The position numbers were made by a program, and so were the translations under genes. 33,169 nt of DNA, taken from assembly GCA_003244015.1 (NCBI GenBank), contig QHBR01000167.1:1-33169 (forward strand), given 5' to 3'. Under the pieces are notes generated by a model, which was not told the origin of the DNA, did not search any database, and was given only the letters and a program-made list of their open reading frames with translations. Position 1 is the stretch's first letter; every line of letters starts with the position of its first letter. This DNA comes from Hyphomicrobiales bacterium (GTDB lineage: Bacteria > Pseudomonadota > Alphaproteobacteria > Rhizobiales > Beijerinckiaceae). This document shows, one piece after another, positions 19,652 through 27,917 of this stretch.

Positions 19652-19933
19652 CTAGCCGCGGCGTTTGTCGCGGCCTTGCGCCTCGCCGGGGATCAACCGG
19701 TAAGTTTGCTGCAGAACTCCGATCGTCTCGCGCGCGGCGCGCAGAGAGCGGTTATCTACACGCGGCCTGACCGCCGCCAAGGTCCAGTTGGCGGAACCTT
19801 CGGCGTTGTCACGCGGCTGGATTAAAATCTGATCGACCCGTTCAAACCCGCGGCATTGCTTCAGGGTGCGCAGACAAACCTCTTGGAGCTCCGCGGATGA
19901 ACGGACCTCGCGTCGTATAGTTTCACCGGTCAT
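19652..19933 (-). CDS. Small hypothetical protein
   Basis: 93 aa ORF, MTGETIRREVRSSAELQEVCLRTLKQCRGFERVDQILIQPRDNAEGSANWTLAAV; plausible globular composition. Confidence 0.5.
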   Translation of the reverse strand: MTGETIRREVRSSAELQEVCLRTLKQCRGFERVDQILIQPRDNAEGSANWTLAAVRPRVDNRSLRAARETIGVLQQTYRLIPGEAQGRDKRRG

Positions 19934-20310
19934 TGTGTCTCCTCATTTGGCGTTTTGAATACTTCTACCCGCGGAATCGAGCCGCGAGAACTCCGCCGCT
20001 CGCGTTGGGCCGGCGCATGAATTTAGACGTTGATTTCCCGGTCCTTGCTAAGGCATTCGAAGTCGCCCTGCTGCCGCATTAACAACTGGCCGACGGGTGA
20101 ACGCCGCAATGGCGATTCCGTTCCCTGACAGGCTGCCTGACCCCTTTCCTTTCGGTTGCGAGCCGGCGAAGTGTTTTTCCATCTTGCCTTCGCGCACGGA
20201 AATGACGCGCCGGGCTTGACCGGAAGCGAAAACAAAAGCTAGTGTGCGTCCGAGTCTTGGGGGAACCTCTCCAAGTCTTGAGGAATCGCTCTGGGCAAAA
20301 AGGGGCTTGA

Positions 20311-20520
20311 ATGCGCATGTTTTTCGGGATCATACTTGGCATAATCCTTACGGTCGGCGCGGCCTATGTGTCCGATTCGCTACGCAACACGAGCGGCGGC
20401 GAAGGCACCTTTGATCGTCCGATGGTCAATTGGGACGTGGTCAATCACGGCATCAAAGTCTTGTCGGCCACCGTTCAGGACGGCTGGGCGCGTTTGAGCG
20501 GGCATGCCAAAGACAATTAA
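20311..20520 (+). CDS. Small single-TM hypothetical protein
   Basis: 69 aa, MRMFFGIILGIILTVGAAYVSDSLRNTSGGEGTFDRPMVNWDVVNHGIKVLSATVQDGWARLSGHAKDN. Confidence 0.6.
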   Translation: MRMFFGIILGIILTVGAAYVSDSLRNTSGGEGTFDRPMVNWDVVNHGIKVLSATVQDGWARLSGHAKDN

Positions 20521-20769
20521 TCGAGCTTGGACGTAACGCTTCGCCCGCCGTTGCCACGTTGGAACATGGCTGGGGTCGGGGCACCGCGCAGTCGGGGGAA
20601 GCTCGCCAACGGCATCTCCGGGCCAATTGGCATGGGTCACCTCCACACGGCAAACCGCGAGAAAACAATGGTTCCGGCGGGCAATGCCTCGCGCGGCGGC
20701 GGCGGCGCGGAAGCCGTCCACCACGTCACCCAAGCGGAGCGGGGCGTCCGGTTTCCAGCGGGCGCCCGG

Positions 20770-21339
20770 TCATTCGATTTTTTCATTCGGATAGACGCCC
20801 CACAGATTCGATTGCTGGATGAATCCATCGAAGCCGTCTCCCGAGACGAGGCACCAGGCACCGTCGCAGCCGCGCACGCTTGCGATCACATTTGGCTGCA
20901 ACTTCGCGACCGGCGCCGATTTCAAGCTCGCCTTGCTGTAGAGGATCGAATCTATCCCCTTTTTCCAAGGCGCAACCAGAGCCGTGCGCCTTCCCGAAAG
21001 AAGCGAATGGAGCACCCAGCCCTCCGCGCCTTCGGAATCGCGGACCTTGCGCCAAATTTCAAATTCGGCGGTGATTTCGACGGGGAGTCCGGCGCGTTGA
21101 AAGATCCAAATGGTCCGATGGTCCTTGGAGGGGCCTTCGCGCAGGTTCACCCGATCGGACTTCAGGCTCACATAACGCGGAACCGGTAAACCGCTAGCGG
21201 AGCCGATCTGGTCGGCTTGCGCGGTTCCTCCAGCAGCCAAGGCACAAAAGGCCGCGGCCATGGCGAAAAGGGCGCAATGGAAGACTCTATTCCAATGCGG
21301 TGCAATTTGGCGCGTCCCGGCTACCAAGGTTCCCCTCAT
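20770..21339 (-). CDS. Secreted bacterial SH3-domain protein
   Basis: Signal peptide then YVSLKSDRVNLREGPSKDHRTIWIFQRAGLPVEITAEFEIWRKVRDSEGAEGWVLHSLLSGRR. Confidence 0.85.
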   Translation of the reverse strand: MRGTLVAGTRQIAPHWNRVFHCALFAMAAAFCALAAGGTAQADQIGSASGLPVPRYVSLKSDRVNLREGPSKDHRTIWIFQRAGLPVEITAEFEIWRKVRDSEGAEGWVLHSLLSGRRTALVAPWKKGIDSILYSKASLKSAPVAKLQPNVIASVRGCDGAWCLVSGDGFDGFIQQSNLWGVYPNEKIE

Positions 21340-21594
21340 CGGTGCGGCGTTCTTGTCTTTGACCGGCCATCTGCTACAGAAACCGCGAGGGGAGGCAATG
21401 AACGCGAAGACGACGCTCCTCTTGTGTGCCGGGTATCATTAACGCCCGGTGAAGACGGCGTGGCAAGTCCGCGCTGCTGGTCAGCAGGTGGCTTGGCCAG
21501 GCGCGATCGCGCCAAGAGAAAACCGGGCCTATTCGCACGATCCGGCGGTTGCTTTTAAAATAGCATCCGGCGAGCCTAAAGGACAAGGAAAAGA

Positions 21595-22590
21595 ATGGGC
21601 CGGAAAAAACTGCTCGTGATCGTGACCCGCAAATTGCCTGACGCCGTCGAAACCCGGATGTGCGAACTTTTCGATGCCCGGCTGAACATCGACGACAAGC
21701 CAATGCCGCGTAGCGCTCTCGCCGAGGCCATGCGTGCCGCCGAGGTGATCGTTCCCACCGTTACCGACAGAATCGATACCGAGCTGATAGGTCTAGCCGG
21801 GCAACAAATGAAGCTCATCGCCAATTTCGGCAATGGTGTCGACAATATCGACGTGACCGCCGCCTTGGGACGAGGCATGACCGTCACCAATACGCCAGGC
21901 GTCCTCACCGAGGATACCGCCGACATGACCATGGCGCTGATCCTCGCGGTCGCGCGGCGGCTCGTCGAAGGCGCAAGGGTAATTCCCGCCGGCGAATGGA
22001 CGGGCTGGGCGCCAACCTGGATGCTTGGACGCCGGATCAGCGGCAAACGGCTCGGAATCGTGGGCATGGGCCGCATCGGCCAGGCTCTCGCCCACCGGGC
22101 CAAGGCTTTCGGTTTGCAGATCCACTATCATAACCGGCGGCCCGCCGCCGCCCCGGTCGAGGAAGCGCTCGAAGCGACCTACTGGGAATCGCTCGATCAG
22201 ATGCTCGCCCGCATGGACATCGTTTCGGTCAATTGTCCGCATACGCCCGCGACCTATCATTTGCTGTCGGCGCGCCGGTTAAAATATCTGCGCCCGCATG
22301 CCATCCTCGTCAATACCGCGCGGGGCGAAATCATCGACGAGACCGCGCTGACACGTATGCTCGAGACAGGCGAGGTGGCTGGCGCCGGGCTCGACGTTTT
22401 CGAGCATGAGCCGGCAGTCTCGCAGAAGCTTGTCAGGCTAGCCAACGCCGGTAAGGTCACGCTTTTGCCGCATATGGGCTCGGCGACGGCCGAGGGCCGC
22501 ATCGATATGGGCGAGAAGGTCATTGTCAACATCAAGACCTTCATGGACGGCCACCATCCGCCCGACAGGTTGCTGCCCGCGATGCTGTAA
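21595..22590 (+). CDS. D-isomer specific 2-hydroxyacid dehydrogenase (glyoxylate/hydroxypyruvate reductase type)
   Basis: GNGVDNIDVTAALGRGMTVTNTPGVLTEDTADMTMALIL, GKRLGIVGMGRIGQALAHRAKAFG, LVNTARGEIIDE, LLPHMGSAT. Confidence 0.92.
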   Translation: MGRKKLLVIVTRKLPDAVETRMCELFDARLNIDDKPMPRSALAEAMRAAEVIVPTVTDRIDTELIGLAGQQMKLIANFGNGVDNIDVTAALGRGMTVTNTPGVLTEDTADMTMALILAVARRLVEGARVIPAGEWTGWAPTWMLGRRISGKRLGIVGMGRIGQALAHRAKAFGLQIHYHNRRPAAAPVEEALEATYWESLDQMLARMDIVSVNCPHTPATYHLLSARRLKYLRPHAILVNTARGEIIDETALTRMLETGEVAGAGLDVFEHEPAVSQKLVRLANAGKVTLLPHMGSATAEGRIDMGEKVIVNIKTFMDGHHPPDRLLPAML

Positions 22591-22642
22591 TCGCGCGTGT
22601 CATGGCGCGCACGAGCGCCGGCTCAATGCGGTGGACCTGCGC

Positions 22643-24682
22643 TCAGTGCTGCGAGTGAACATCCGGCGGAGGCGGGGCTGGCGGCTCGCGCGACAACATT
22701 TGGAGCTGGGTTTCGACGAACCCAAGATCGCTCCAACTATTGTCCTCCTCGGGCAGCCAACGCGCGCGGACGTAGCCGGAGCGGTCAATCAAGAACTCGG
22801 CATGCGTTTCGGGAACTCTTACCACGTCCATTTTCCGGTTGAGAAAGGTGCGCGTGAACAAGCCATATGTCGCGGCCACGTCCGCCGTGTCGCGATCGGC
22901 GATAAGGATCTTGCCCCTGGCGAGCTTGCGCAGCGGATCGCAGATCTTGCCTGGAGCAACCAAAATGATCTCGGCACCGAGAGCCGCGAGCTTGTCGCGG
23001 GTGGCTAACAGTTGTTCAAAGCGCGCTGTTTCTTGCGCGATGTTTGCTTCCACGCAGGAAAAAAGCACTACGAGCAGCGCGGACTTGCGCTGATAGTCGC
23101 TCAAAAGATTGGTATTGCCGGTTTCTTCGGTGACCTGGAAATCCGGCGGCCCCAGCCAGTACTGGCCGGGGTTGATCTTTGGTTCGATAATGCGGGCCTG
23201 GTAGCCGACGGCAAAAGCACCGAGAAAATTGATGATGTCCCAGCGATCGTCATTGGTGAGGACGTCGCCAAAGCCTGGCATAGGGGATCGTTCGATGCCA
23301 TGGGTAATCCACCAATAGAGGTCGCCTGCGGTGTGCAAGGCCGTGTGCGGAGCGGAAAGATCCGCAGGCTTTATAGGCAGGCTCGATGCAAGCGGTCCAT
23401 CCCCATGGCCACTCGCGCCATGGCAGCCGGTGCAATTTTGTTCATAGTGCCTGAGACCGGCTGCAAGCGACGGTGCAGCATAGGGAATATCCGTCGTGAG
23501 GTAGGTGTCCCGAAAGGCTTGCACCGATAGCGCCGGGAAGGCGACGGCGCTCCCGACCAACATCGTCACAATGCCGGCGGCAAGGCTGACGTTGCTCCTC
23601 ATCCGAAACCAGCTGGGCTTGAGGGACGGCGCCAAGCGGAAGACAAGCACCGCAAGGCCCGCCAAAATCACCACGGCGCCGCCGACGAACCGCGTTGGAA
23701 CCCAAGGAATCTTCCAAGTTGCTGCGAACGAAAAGCGGAACGGCAGCAGCCAGACAATATTTTCGTGCTCGGGGGGAGCCATACCCGCCATAACAGAGGC
23801 CACGACGACGATGAGGACCGCAATTGCCGTCTCAAGCTTGACGCGATTCCCATAGCTTCGAAGGACCGAATCGCGGGGCTTTAGCTCAAGCATAGGCAGG
23901 AGGTGCGCCTGCAGACTGCGCGCAATGGCCAGGACGCCACCCAGCAATGTGAGCTTGAGCACAAGCAGGTGTCCGTATTCCGTTCCGATCAAGGCCGGAA
24001 AATTGCGGACCAGAAACCAGGTCAACAGCACCCCGCTTGCTAGAATAACGCACATCGCGACCGTCGCGACCCGGGAAAAGCGGCGCAGGACAACTACCGC
24101 CAACCGTCGCGTGTCGTCGGGGACTGGTCCGGCTCCAATCACTAGGATGAGCGCGGGCAACCCGCCAAGCCAGGCAGCCAACGCAAACCGGTGCGCAATG
24201 GAGGATACGAGGCCCGCAACCTCCTGATCAAGCGTAACCGGATGGCTGTTAAAGGGGAACGTGGCGAGGCCAAGACCTGCGACGACCGCGGCGGACAATA
24301 AACCCAAGTCCGATATCAACGATTTCTTTAGCGTGACCCAGGCAATAACGGCGGGGATGCAAACCGCCACGGCGCAAACGATTTCGAAAATCGCGATCCG
24401 GCCGACCCCGGTTTTGGTGAGGTAGGTAGCCAACACCGTAGCATTGATCGAAAAAGCGCTGATTTCGGCCGCCGCGGCGGCGGCACCTACTGCACCGAGC
24501 CCTGTCGCGACAGCTCCGGCAAAGGCAGAAACCAATACCGACAAAACGACCCGGCGGCGCCAAACGGACCCTCCGGCTGGCGCCAGGGCGTCGCGCGTAT
24601 ACCAGACCAACATCCCAGAACCCAGGACGATGGCCGCCGCCAAGGTTGCAATGGCTCTTACAATTGCAAAGGGATCGATCAT
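22643..24682 (-). CDS. CopD-family membrane protein fused to cytochrome c and a redoxin-like domain
   Basis: N-terminal multi-TM CopD (SIAHRFALAAWLGGLPALIL); heme c CTGCHGASGHGDGPLA...MPGFGDVLTNDDRWDIINFL; C-terminal thioredoxin-like LLVVLFSCVEANIAQETARFEQLLA...HAEFLIDRSGYVRARW. Confidence 0.88.
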   Translation of the reverse strand: MIDPFAIVRAIATLAAAIVLGSGMLVWYTRDALAPAGGSVWRRRVVLSVLVSAFAGAVATGLGAVGAAAAAAEISAFSINATVLATYLTKTGVGRIAIFEIVCAVAVCIPAVIAWVTLKKSLISDLGLLSAAVVAGLGLATFPFNSHPVTLDQEVAGLVSSIAHRFALAAWLGGLPALILVIGAGPVPDDTRRLAVVVLRRFSRVATVAMCVILASGVLLTWFLVRNFPALIGTEYGHLLVLKLTLLGGVLAIARSLQAHLLPMLELKPRDSVLRSYGNRVKLETAIAVLIVVVASVMAGMAPPEHENIVWLLPFRFSFAATWKIPWVPTRFVGGAVVILAGLAVLVFRLAPSLKPSWFRMRSNVSLAAGIVTMLVGSAVAFPALSVQAFRDTYLTTDIPYAAPSLAAGLRHYEQNCTGCHGASGHGDGPLASSLPIKPADLSAPHTALHTAGDLYWWITHGIERSPMPGFGDVLTNDDRWDIINFLGAFAVGYQARIIEPKINPGQYWLGPPDFQVTEETGNTNLLSDYQRKSALLVVLFSCVEANIAQETARFEQLLATRDKLAALGAEIILVAPGKICDPLRKLARGKILIADRDTADVAATYGLFTRTFLNRKMDVVRVPETHAEFLIDRSGYVRARWLPEEDNSWSDLGFVETQLQMLSREPPAPPPPDVHSQH

Positions 24683-24699
24683 GATCGCGCAGCCTAAAT

Positions 24700-25092
24700 T
24701 TATGGAGCCTTGACTGTGAAGGTAAGCTTGTCATCGACCGTGTGACCATCGACGGACAACATATGATAGCCGATGACGACCGGCCCGGCTGGCAGATTAT
24801 CCGGAAGCGCAACGAGCAGAAGCCGCGGATTGGAACTGTCGCCATGGCTGGTCAAGGGGATCTGCGCTCCCTTTGCCGGGACGATCCACACCTTCGCGAA
24901 TGCCGGTTCGACCCCCTCGTTAAACCATAGCTTCAACTCCTTGGGCGCCGTATCGAGCACCGCGCGCGCGGAAGGATCGGATTTGACGAGACGCGAATGC
25001 GCCGCGGCTCCGGAGATCCCGAGGCCAAAGCCGAACAACACAACGAGATAAAAGAGTAGGGCCCGTTCCCTCCGGTCACTCGCACGCCTCAT
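24700..25092 (-). CDS. copC: CopC-family copper-binding protein
   Basis: Signal peptide ending GAAA|HSRLVKSDPSARAVLDTAPKELKLWFNEGVEP...GYHMLSVDGHTVDDKLTFTV; RBS-like GGAG before ATG 25092. Confidence 0.9.
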   Translation of the reverse strand: MRRASDRRERALLFYLVVLFGFGLGISGAAAHSRLVKSDPSARAVLDTAPKELKLWFNEGVEPAFAKVWIVPAKGAQIPLTSHGDSSNPRLLLVALPDNLPAGPVVIGYHMLSVDGHTVDDKLTFTVKAP

Positions 25093-25299
25093 CTGGCTGC
25101 TCCATGTTTGTTTTGGGTTTGTTTTGGCGTTTCCCTTGGCGGCCGGGATCGTGTTTCCCACGCCTTACCACAGCCCAGGGGTCTTGGAGCGTGGCAAAAA
25201 AGTCATAGTGCGCATCGAAAGCGTCCTGGCAAGCACTGATCGTTTGACAAAGAGTCAATATCGCGTGAACCGTAGAACATAAAACTGGAGGGAAAGTTC

Positions 25300-26034
25300 A
25301 TGACCGGTGCTATCAGAATTTGGGCCGCTGCTCTCATCGCAGCTCTCGCCATCACGCGTGCCGATGCCGCGGATTTGACTCCCCCGCTGGAGGCGCTTCC
25401 GCCGCCTCCGCCGATCTTCTACGTCCATGTCGGCGCCCTGGGTATCTTTTACTCGCCGCCCGACGCGCAGTCGACCGGAGGCGGGTTTTTGAAGTCAATA
25501 CCGGTCGGAGCCGCTACCGCAACATTAAATAACGTAGCTATCCCGCCAAGTTATACCCTGGGTTTGGAAGCGGGCTATTTCATCACGCCCAATATCGCGA
25601 TCGCGCTGTCCGCCGGCGTGCCCCCGCTCATCCATATCAAGGCGACTGTTTTCAATTTCGCAGGTGCCTTGGGAACGGACCGATTGGGAAGCGCGCGCGT
25701 TGGGCCCCTTGCGGGCCTCCTTCAATACCACTTCACCAATTTCGGTGCCTTTCAGCCTTATTTAGGCGCCGGCGCGGCCTATGTGATTCAATTCGCCAAT
25801 ACCAGCGACGGCATTCTTTCGAATTTCAGCATCGATCCGACTTTCACCTTCGTCCTCCAAGGCGGCTTCGATTATATGCTGACCCAAAACTGGGGCGTCT
25901 TTGTGGACGCGAAAAAGGCGATTTACCTCAATCCCAACTTTCAAGGGAATCTCCTAAACACGAATATCCACATCAAAACCCTTGGTAAGATCGATCCCTG
26001 GGTCGCGTCGGCAGGCATCACGTTCAAATATTAG
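25300..26034 (+). CDS. OmpW-family outer membrane protein
   Basis: Signal peptide; beta-barrel pattern PSYTLGLEAGYFITPNIAIALSAGVP, LLQYHF...FQPYLGAGAAYVIQF, VDAKKAIYL; terminal ITFKY. Confidence 0.88.
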   Translation: MTGAIRIWAAALIAALAITRADAADLTPPLEALPPPPPIFYVHVGALGIFYSPPDAQSTGGGFLKSIPVGAATATLNNVAIPPSYTLGLEAGYFITPNIAIALSAGVPPLIHIKATVFNFAGALGTDRLGSARVGPLAGLLQYHFTNFGAFQPYLGAGAAYVIQFANTSDGILSNFSIDPTFTFVLQGGFDYMLTQNWGVFVDAKKAIYLNPNFQGNLLNTNIHIKTLGKIDPWVASAGITFKY

Positions 26035-26081
26035 CCGAAGGCTTTGCGCCATAGGCTAAATGGACGCCGGCCAAGCCGCTC

Positions 26082-26130
26082 CGAACGAAAAAAGAACGCT
26101 TCCACGGACTATGTGGGAGCGTTTTCGTTC
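26082..26130. terminator. Bidirectional terminator between ompW-like and grpE
   Basis: AACGCTTCCAC-ggactat-GTGGGAGCGTT hairpin, T-run on both strands (TTTT on +, CTTTTTTCG on -); lies between convergent genes. Confidence 0.75.
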
Positions 26131-26735
26131 GCGGGTTTCGGACCGCCGCGGGAGACGCCGACCTTGGCGGGGCGAAGCACGCGATCGCCGATCGCGTAGC
26201 CATCCTCGACCACCTGCACGACCGTAGCATTCGGTGCTGTCTCGTCAGGCACCTCGAACAACGCCTCATGCAGATTGGGATCGAATTTGGCGCCAAGCGG
26301 TTCGAGCCTCTTGACGCCGTATTTGCCAATCCGCGACAGGAAGTCGCGCTCGGTGAGTTCAACTCCCTCGATCAAGGTTTTCAGTGCGGCCCCCGCCTGC
26401 TCGCGGGCATCGGGCGGCAGGCTTTCGAGGGCGCGCCGCAAATTGTCGGCGAATGTCAGCATATCGAGGGCAAACGAGGTCACGCCATAGATTTTGGCGT
26501 CGGCGACCTCGCGCTCGGTGCGGCGGCGCTGGTTTTCCATCTCGGCGAGGGCGCGCAGGACCTTGTCTTTCAGCGCCGCGTTTTCGCGCTGAAGATTTTC
26601 CAAGACAACGAAAGGATCCGGTTCTCCAGCCGGAGCTTGCGCGGCAGGGCCGGCGAACACCGCGCCGGCATCGCCGGTGGACCCGTCCGGGTTGATCGCG
26701 GCGGCTTCGTTTTCGGCTTTTTTTGAATCGTTCAT
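26109..26735 (-). CDS. grpE: Nucleotide exchange factor GrpE
   Basis: [86 protein letters not shown]. Confidence 0.93.
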   Translation of the reverse strand: MNDSKKAENEAAAINPDGSTGDAGAVFAGPAAQAPAGEPDPFVVLENLQRENAALKDKVLRALAEMENQRRRTEREVADAKIYGVTSFALDMLTFADNLRRALESLPPDAREQAGAALKTLIEGVELTERDFLSRIGKYGVKRLEPLGAKFDPNLHEALFEVPDETAPNATVVQVVEDGYAIGDRVLRPAKVGVSRGGPKPANENAPT

Positions 26736-26902
26736 GATCGCTCTTTGATAAATGACAAACCTCGATGACATGCTACGCCGGGATATCTGTTATCTAGCAA
26801 CCAAAATCAAGTTCACGCCGCCCGTGCCGCATTGAGATAGAGACTAGGGTGATCGGGTGAAGGACCCTCGTCCTCATGCTACTCGGGAGCGCAGTCGGCA
26901 AC

Positions 26903-27760
26903 TCAATGGCTGTGCGCCTGAAGCTGCCCGGGGCGCCACCGGCGCGAAAGGCCGCCGCTATCGAGCCATTTTCGCGTGCCGTCCGCCGCGCGTTGCATGA
27001 GATGATGCGACGCCGAGAAGTCATATGGCGATACAGTGAGCGGACAGAGCGTCGGCACTACGGTCACATCGATCTCGTCCGGGACCAGATCGAGATCACG
27101 GATGAGCTGCCAGGCGATCAACAGGTTGATTGCGTGCAAGGTCCTAGCGATCGCGCCTTTCGGAGGCTCTTTCACGGCGCAAGAATATCCAGTTGGAAGC
27201 ACGATAATTCGTGACGCCCCGAGGTCTGCCGCCACCCGAATGGGCGTGTTGGCGGCGATTGCGCCGTCCATCAGCGCTTGGCCGTCGATTCGAACGGGTG
27301 GGAAAATGCCCGATATCGCGGCGCTCGCGAGGACCGCGTCGATCGCGGGTCCCTTCGAGAGAAGAACCGGCATCCCCTGGACGTCGGTCGCGCAGACGTG
27401 AACTGGAATCGCCGCGTCCTCCAAGCGTGCGTAAGGCAAGTTGGTCTCGATCAGACGCCGTAGACCGCCGGGGTCGACGAAATGACCTTGATTCCTGAGA
27501 ATGCCGAATCCGCTGGCAAAGGTGAATGAAAAAATATCGCTGCGGCGCACGCTGGACCAGATTTCCGCGAGCCTCGCCGCGCCTTCCGCGTTGGGGGCCC
27601 CGGCGAAATAGCAGGCGTTGAGCGCGCCGACCGATGTGCCAATCACGAAATCCCGTTGCAATCCGGCGGATAACAGGACACCCAGCATTCCGACCTGGAT
27701 CGCGCCGAGACTCCCTCCGCCGGCAAACACGAATGCCGTCTTCTGTTCAGTCTGCATCAT
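26903..27760 (-). CDS. Patatin-like phospholipase
   Basis: FAGGGSLGAIQVG (oxyanion), GTSVGALNA (Ser), LMDGAIAANTP (Asp). Confidence 0.92.
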   Translation of the reverse strand: MMQTEQKTAFVFAGGGSLGAIQVGMLGVLLSAGLQRDFVIGTSVGALNACYFAGAPNAEGAARLAEIWSSVRRSDIFSFTFASGFGILRNQGHFVDPGGLRRLIETNLPYARLEDAAIPVHVCATDVQGMPVLLSKGPAIDAVLASAAISGIFPPVRIDGQALMDGAIAANTPIRVAADLGASRIIVLPTGYSCAVKEPPKGAIARTLHAINLLIAWQLIRDLDLVPDEIDVTVVPTLCPLTVSPYDFSASHHLMQRAADGTRKWLDSGGLSRRWRPGQLQAHSH

Positions 27761-27880
27761 AACAGCCCGCTTCGAATCTTCGCTCCATGGACGGAATTAG
27801 GCAACGGCGGCATTGTTAATTGGCCGGTGCCGGTCTGTCACGTATTTCTTCCTCCGATTGCCTTGGATGGCACTAGATAG

Positions 27881-27917
27881 AGACCATGAGCGGTTCATCT
27901 TGAAGCGCTCATGGTCT
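27881..27917. repeat. Perfect 12-bp inverted repeat overlapping the glnD stop codon
   Basis: AGACCATGAGCG(27881-27892) / CGCTCATGGTCT(27906-27917), 13-nt loop; no T-run after it on the minus strand. Confidence 0.8.

Noticed and set aside
25240-25256. TTGAC-N5-GTCAA upstream of the ompW-like gene as an FNR/FixK box
   Set aside because: Spacer is 5 nt rather than the 4 nt of TTGAT-N4-ATCAA sites and the core differs; too weak to call.
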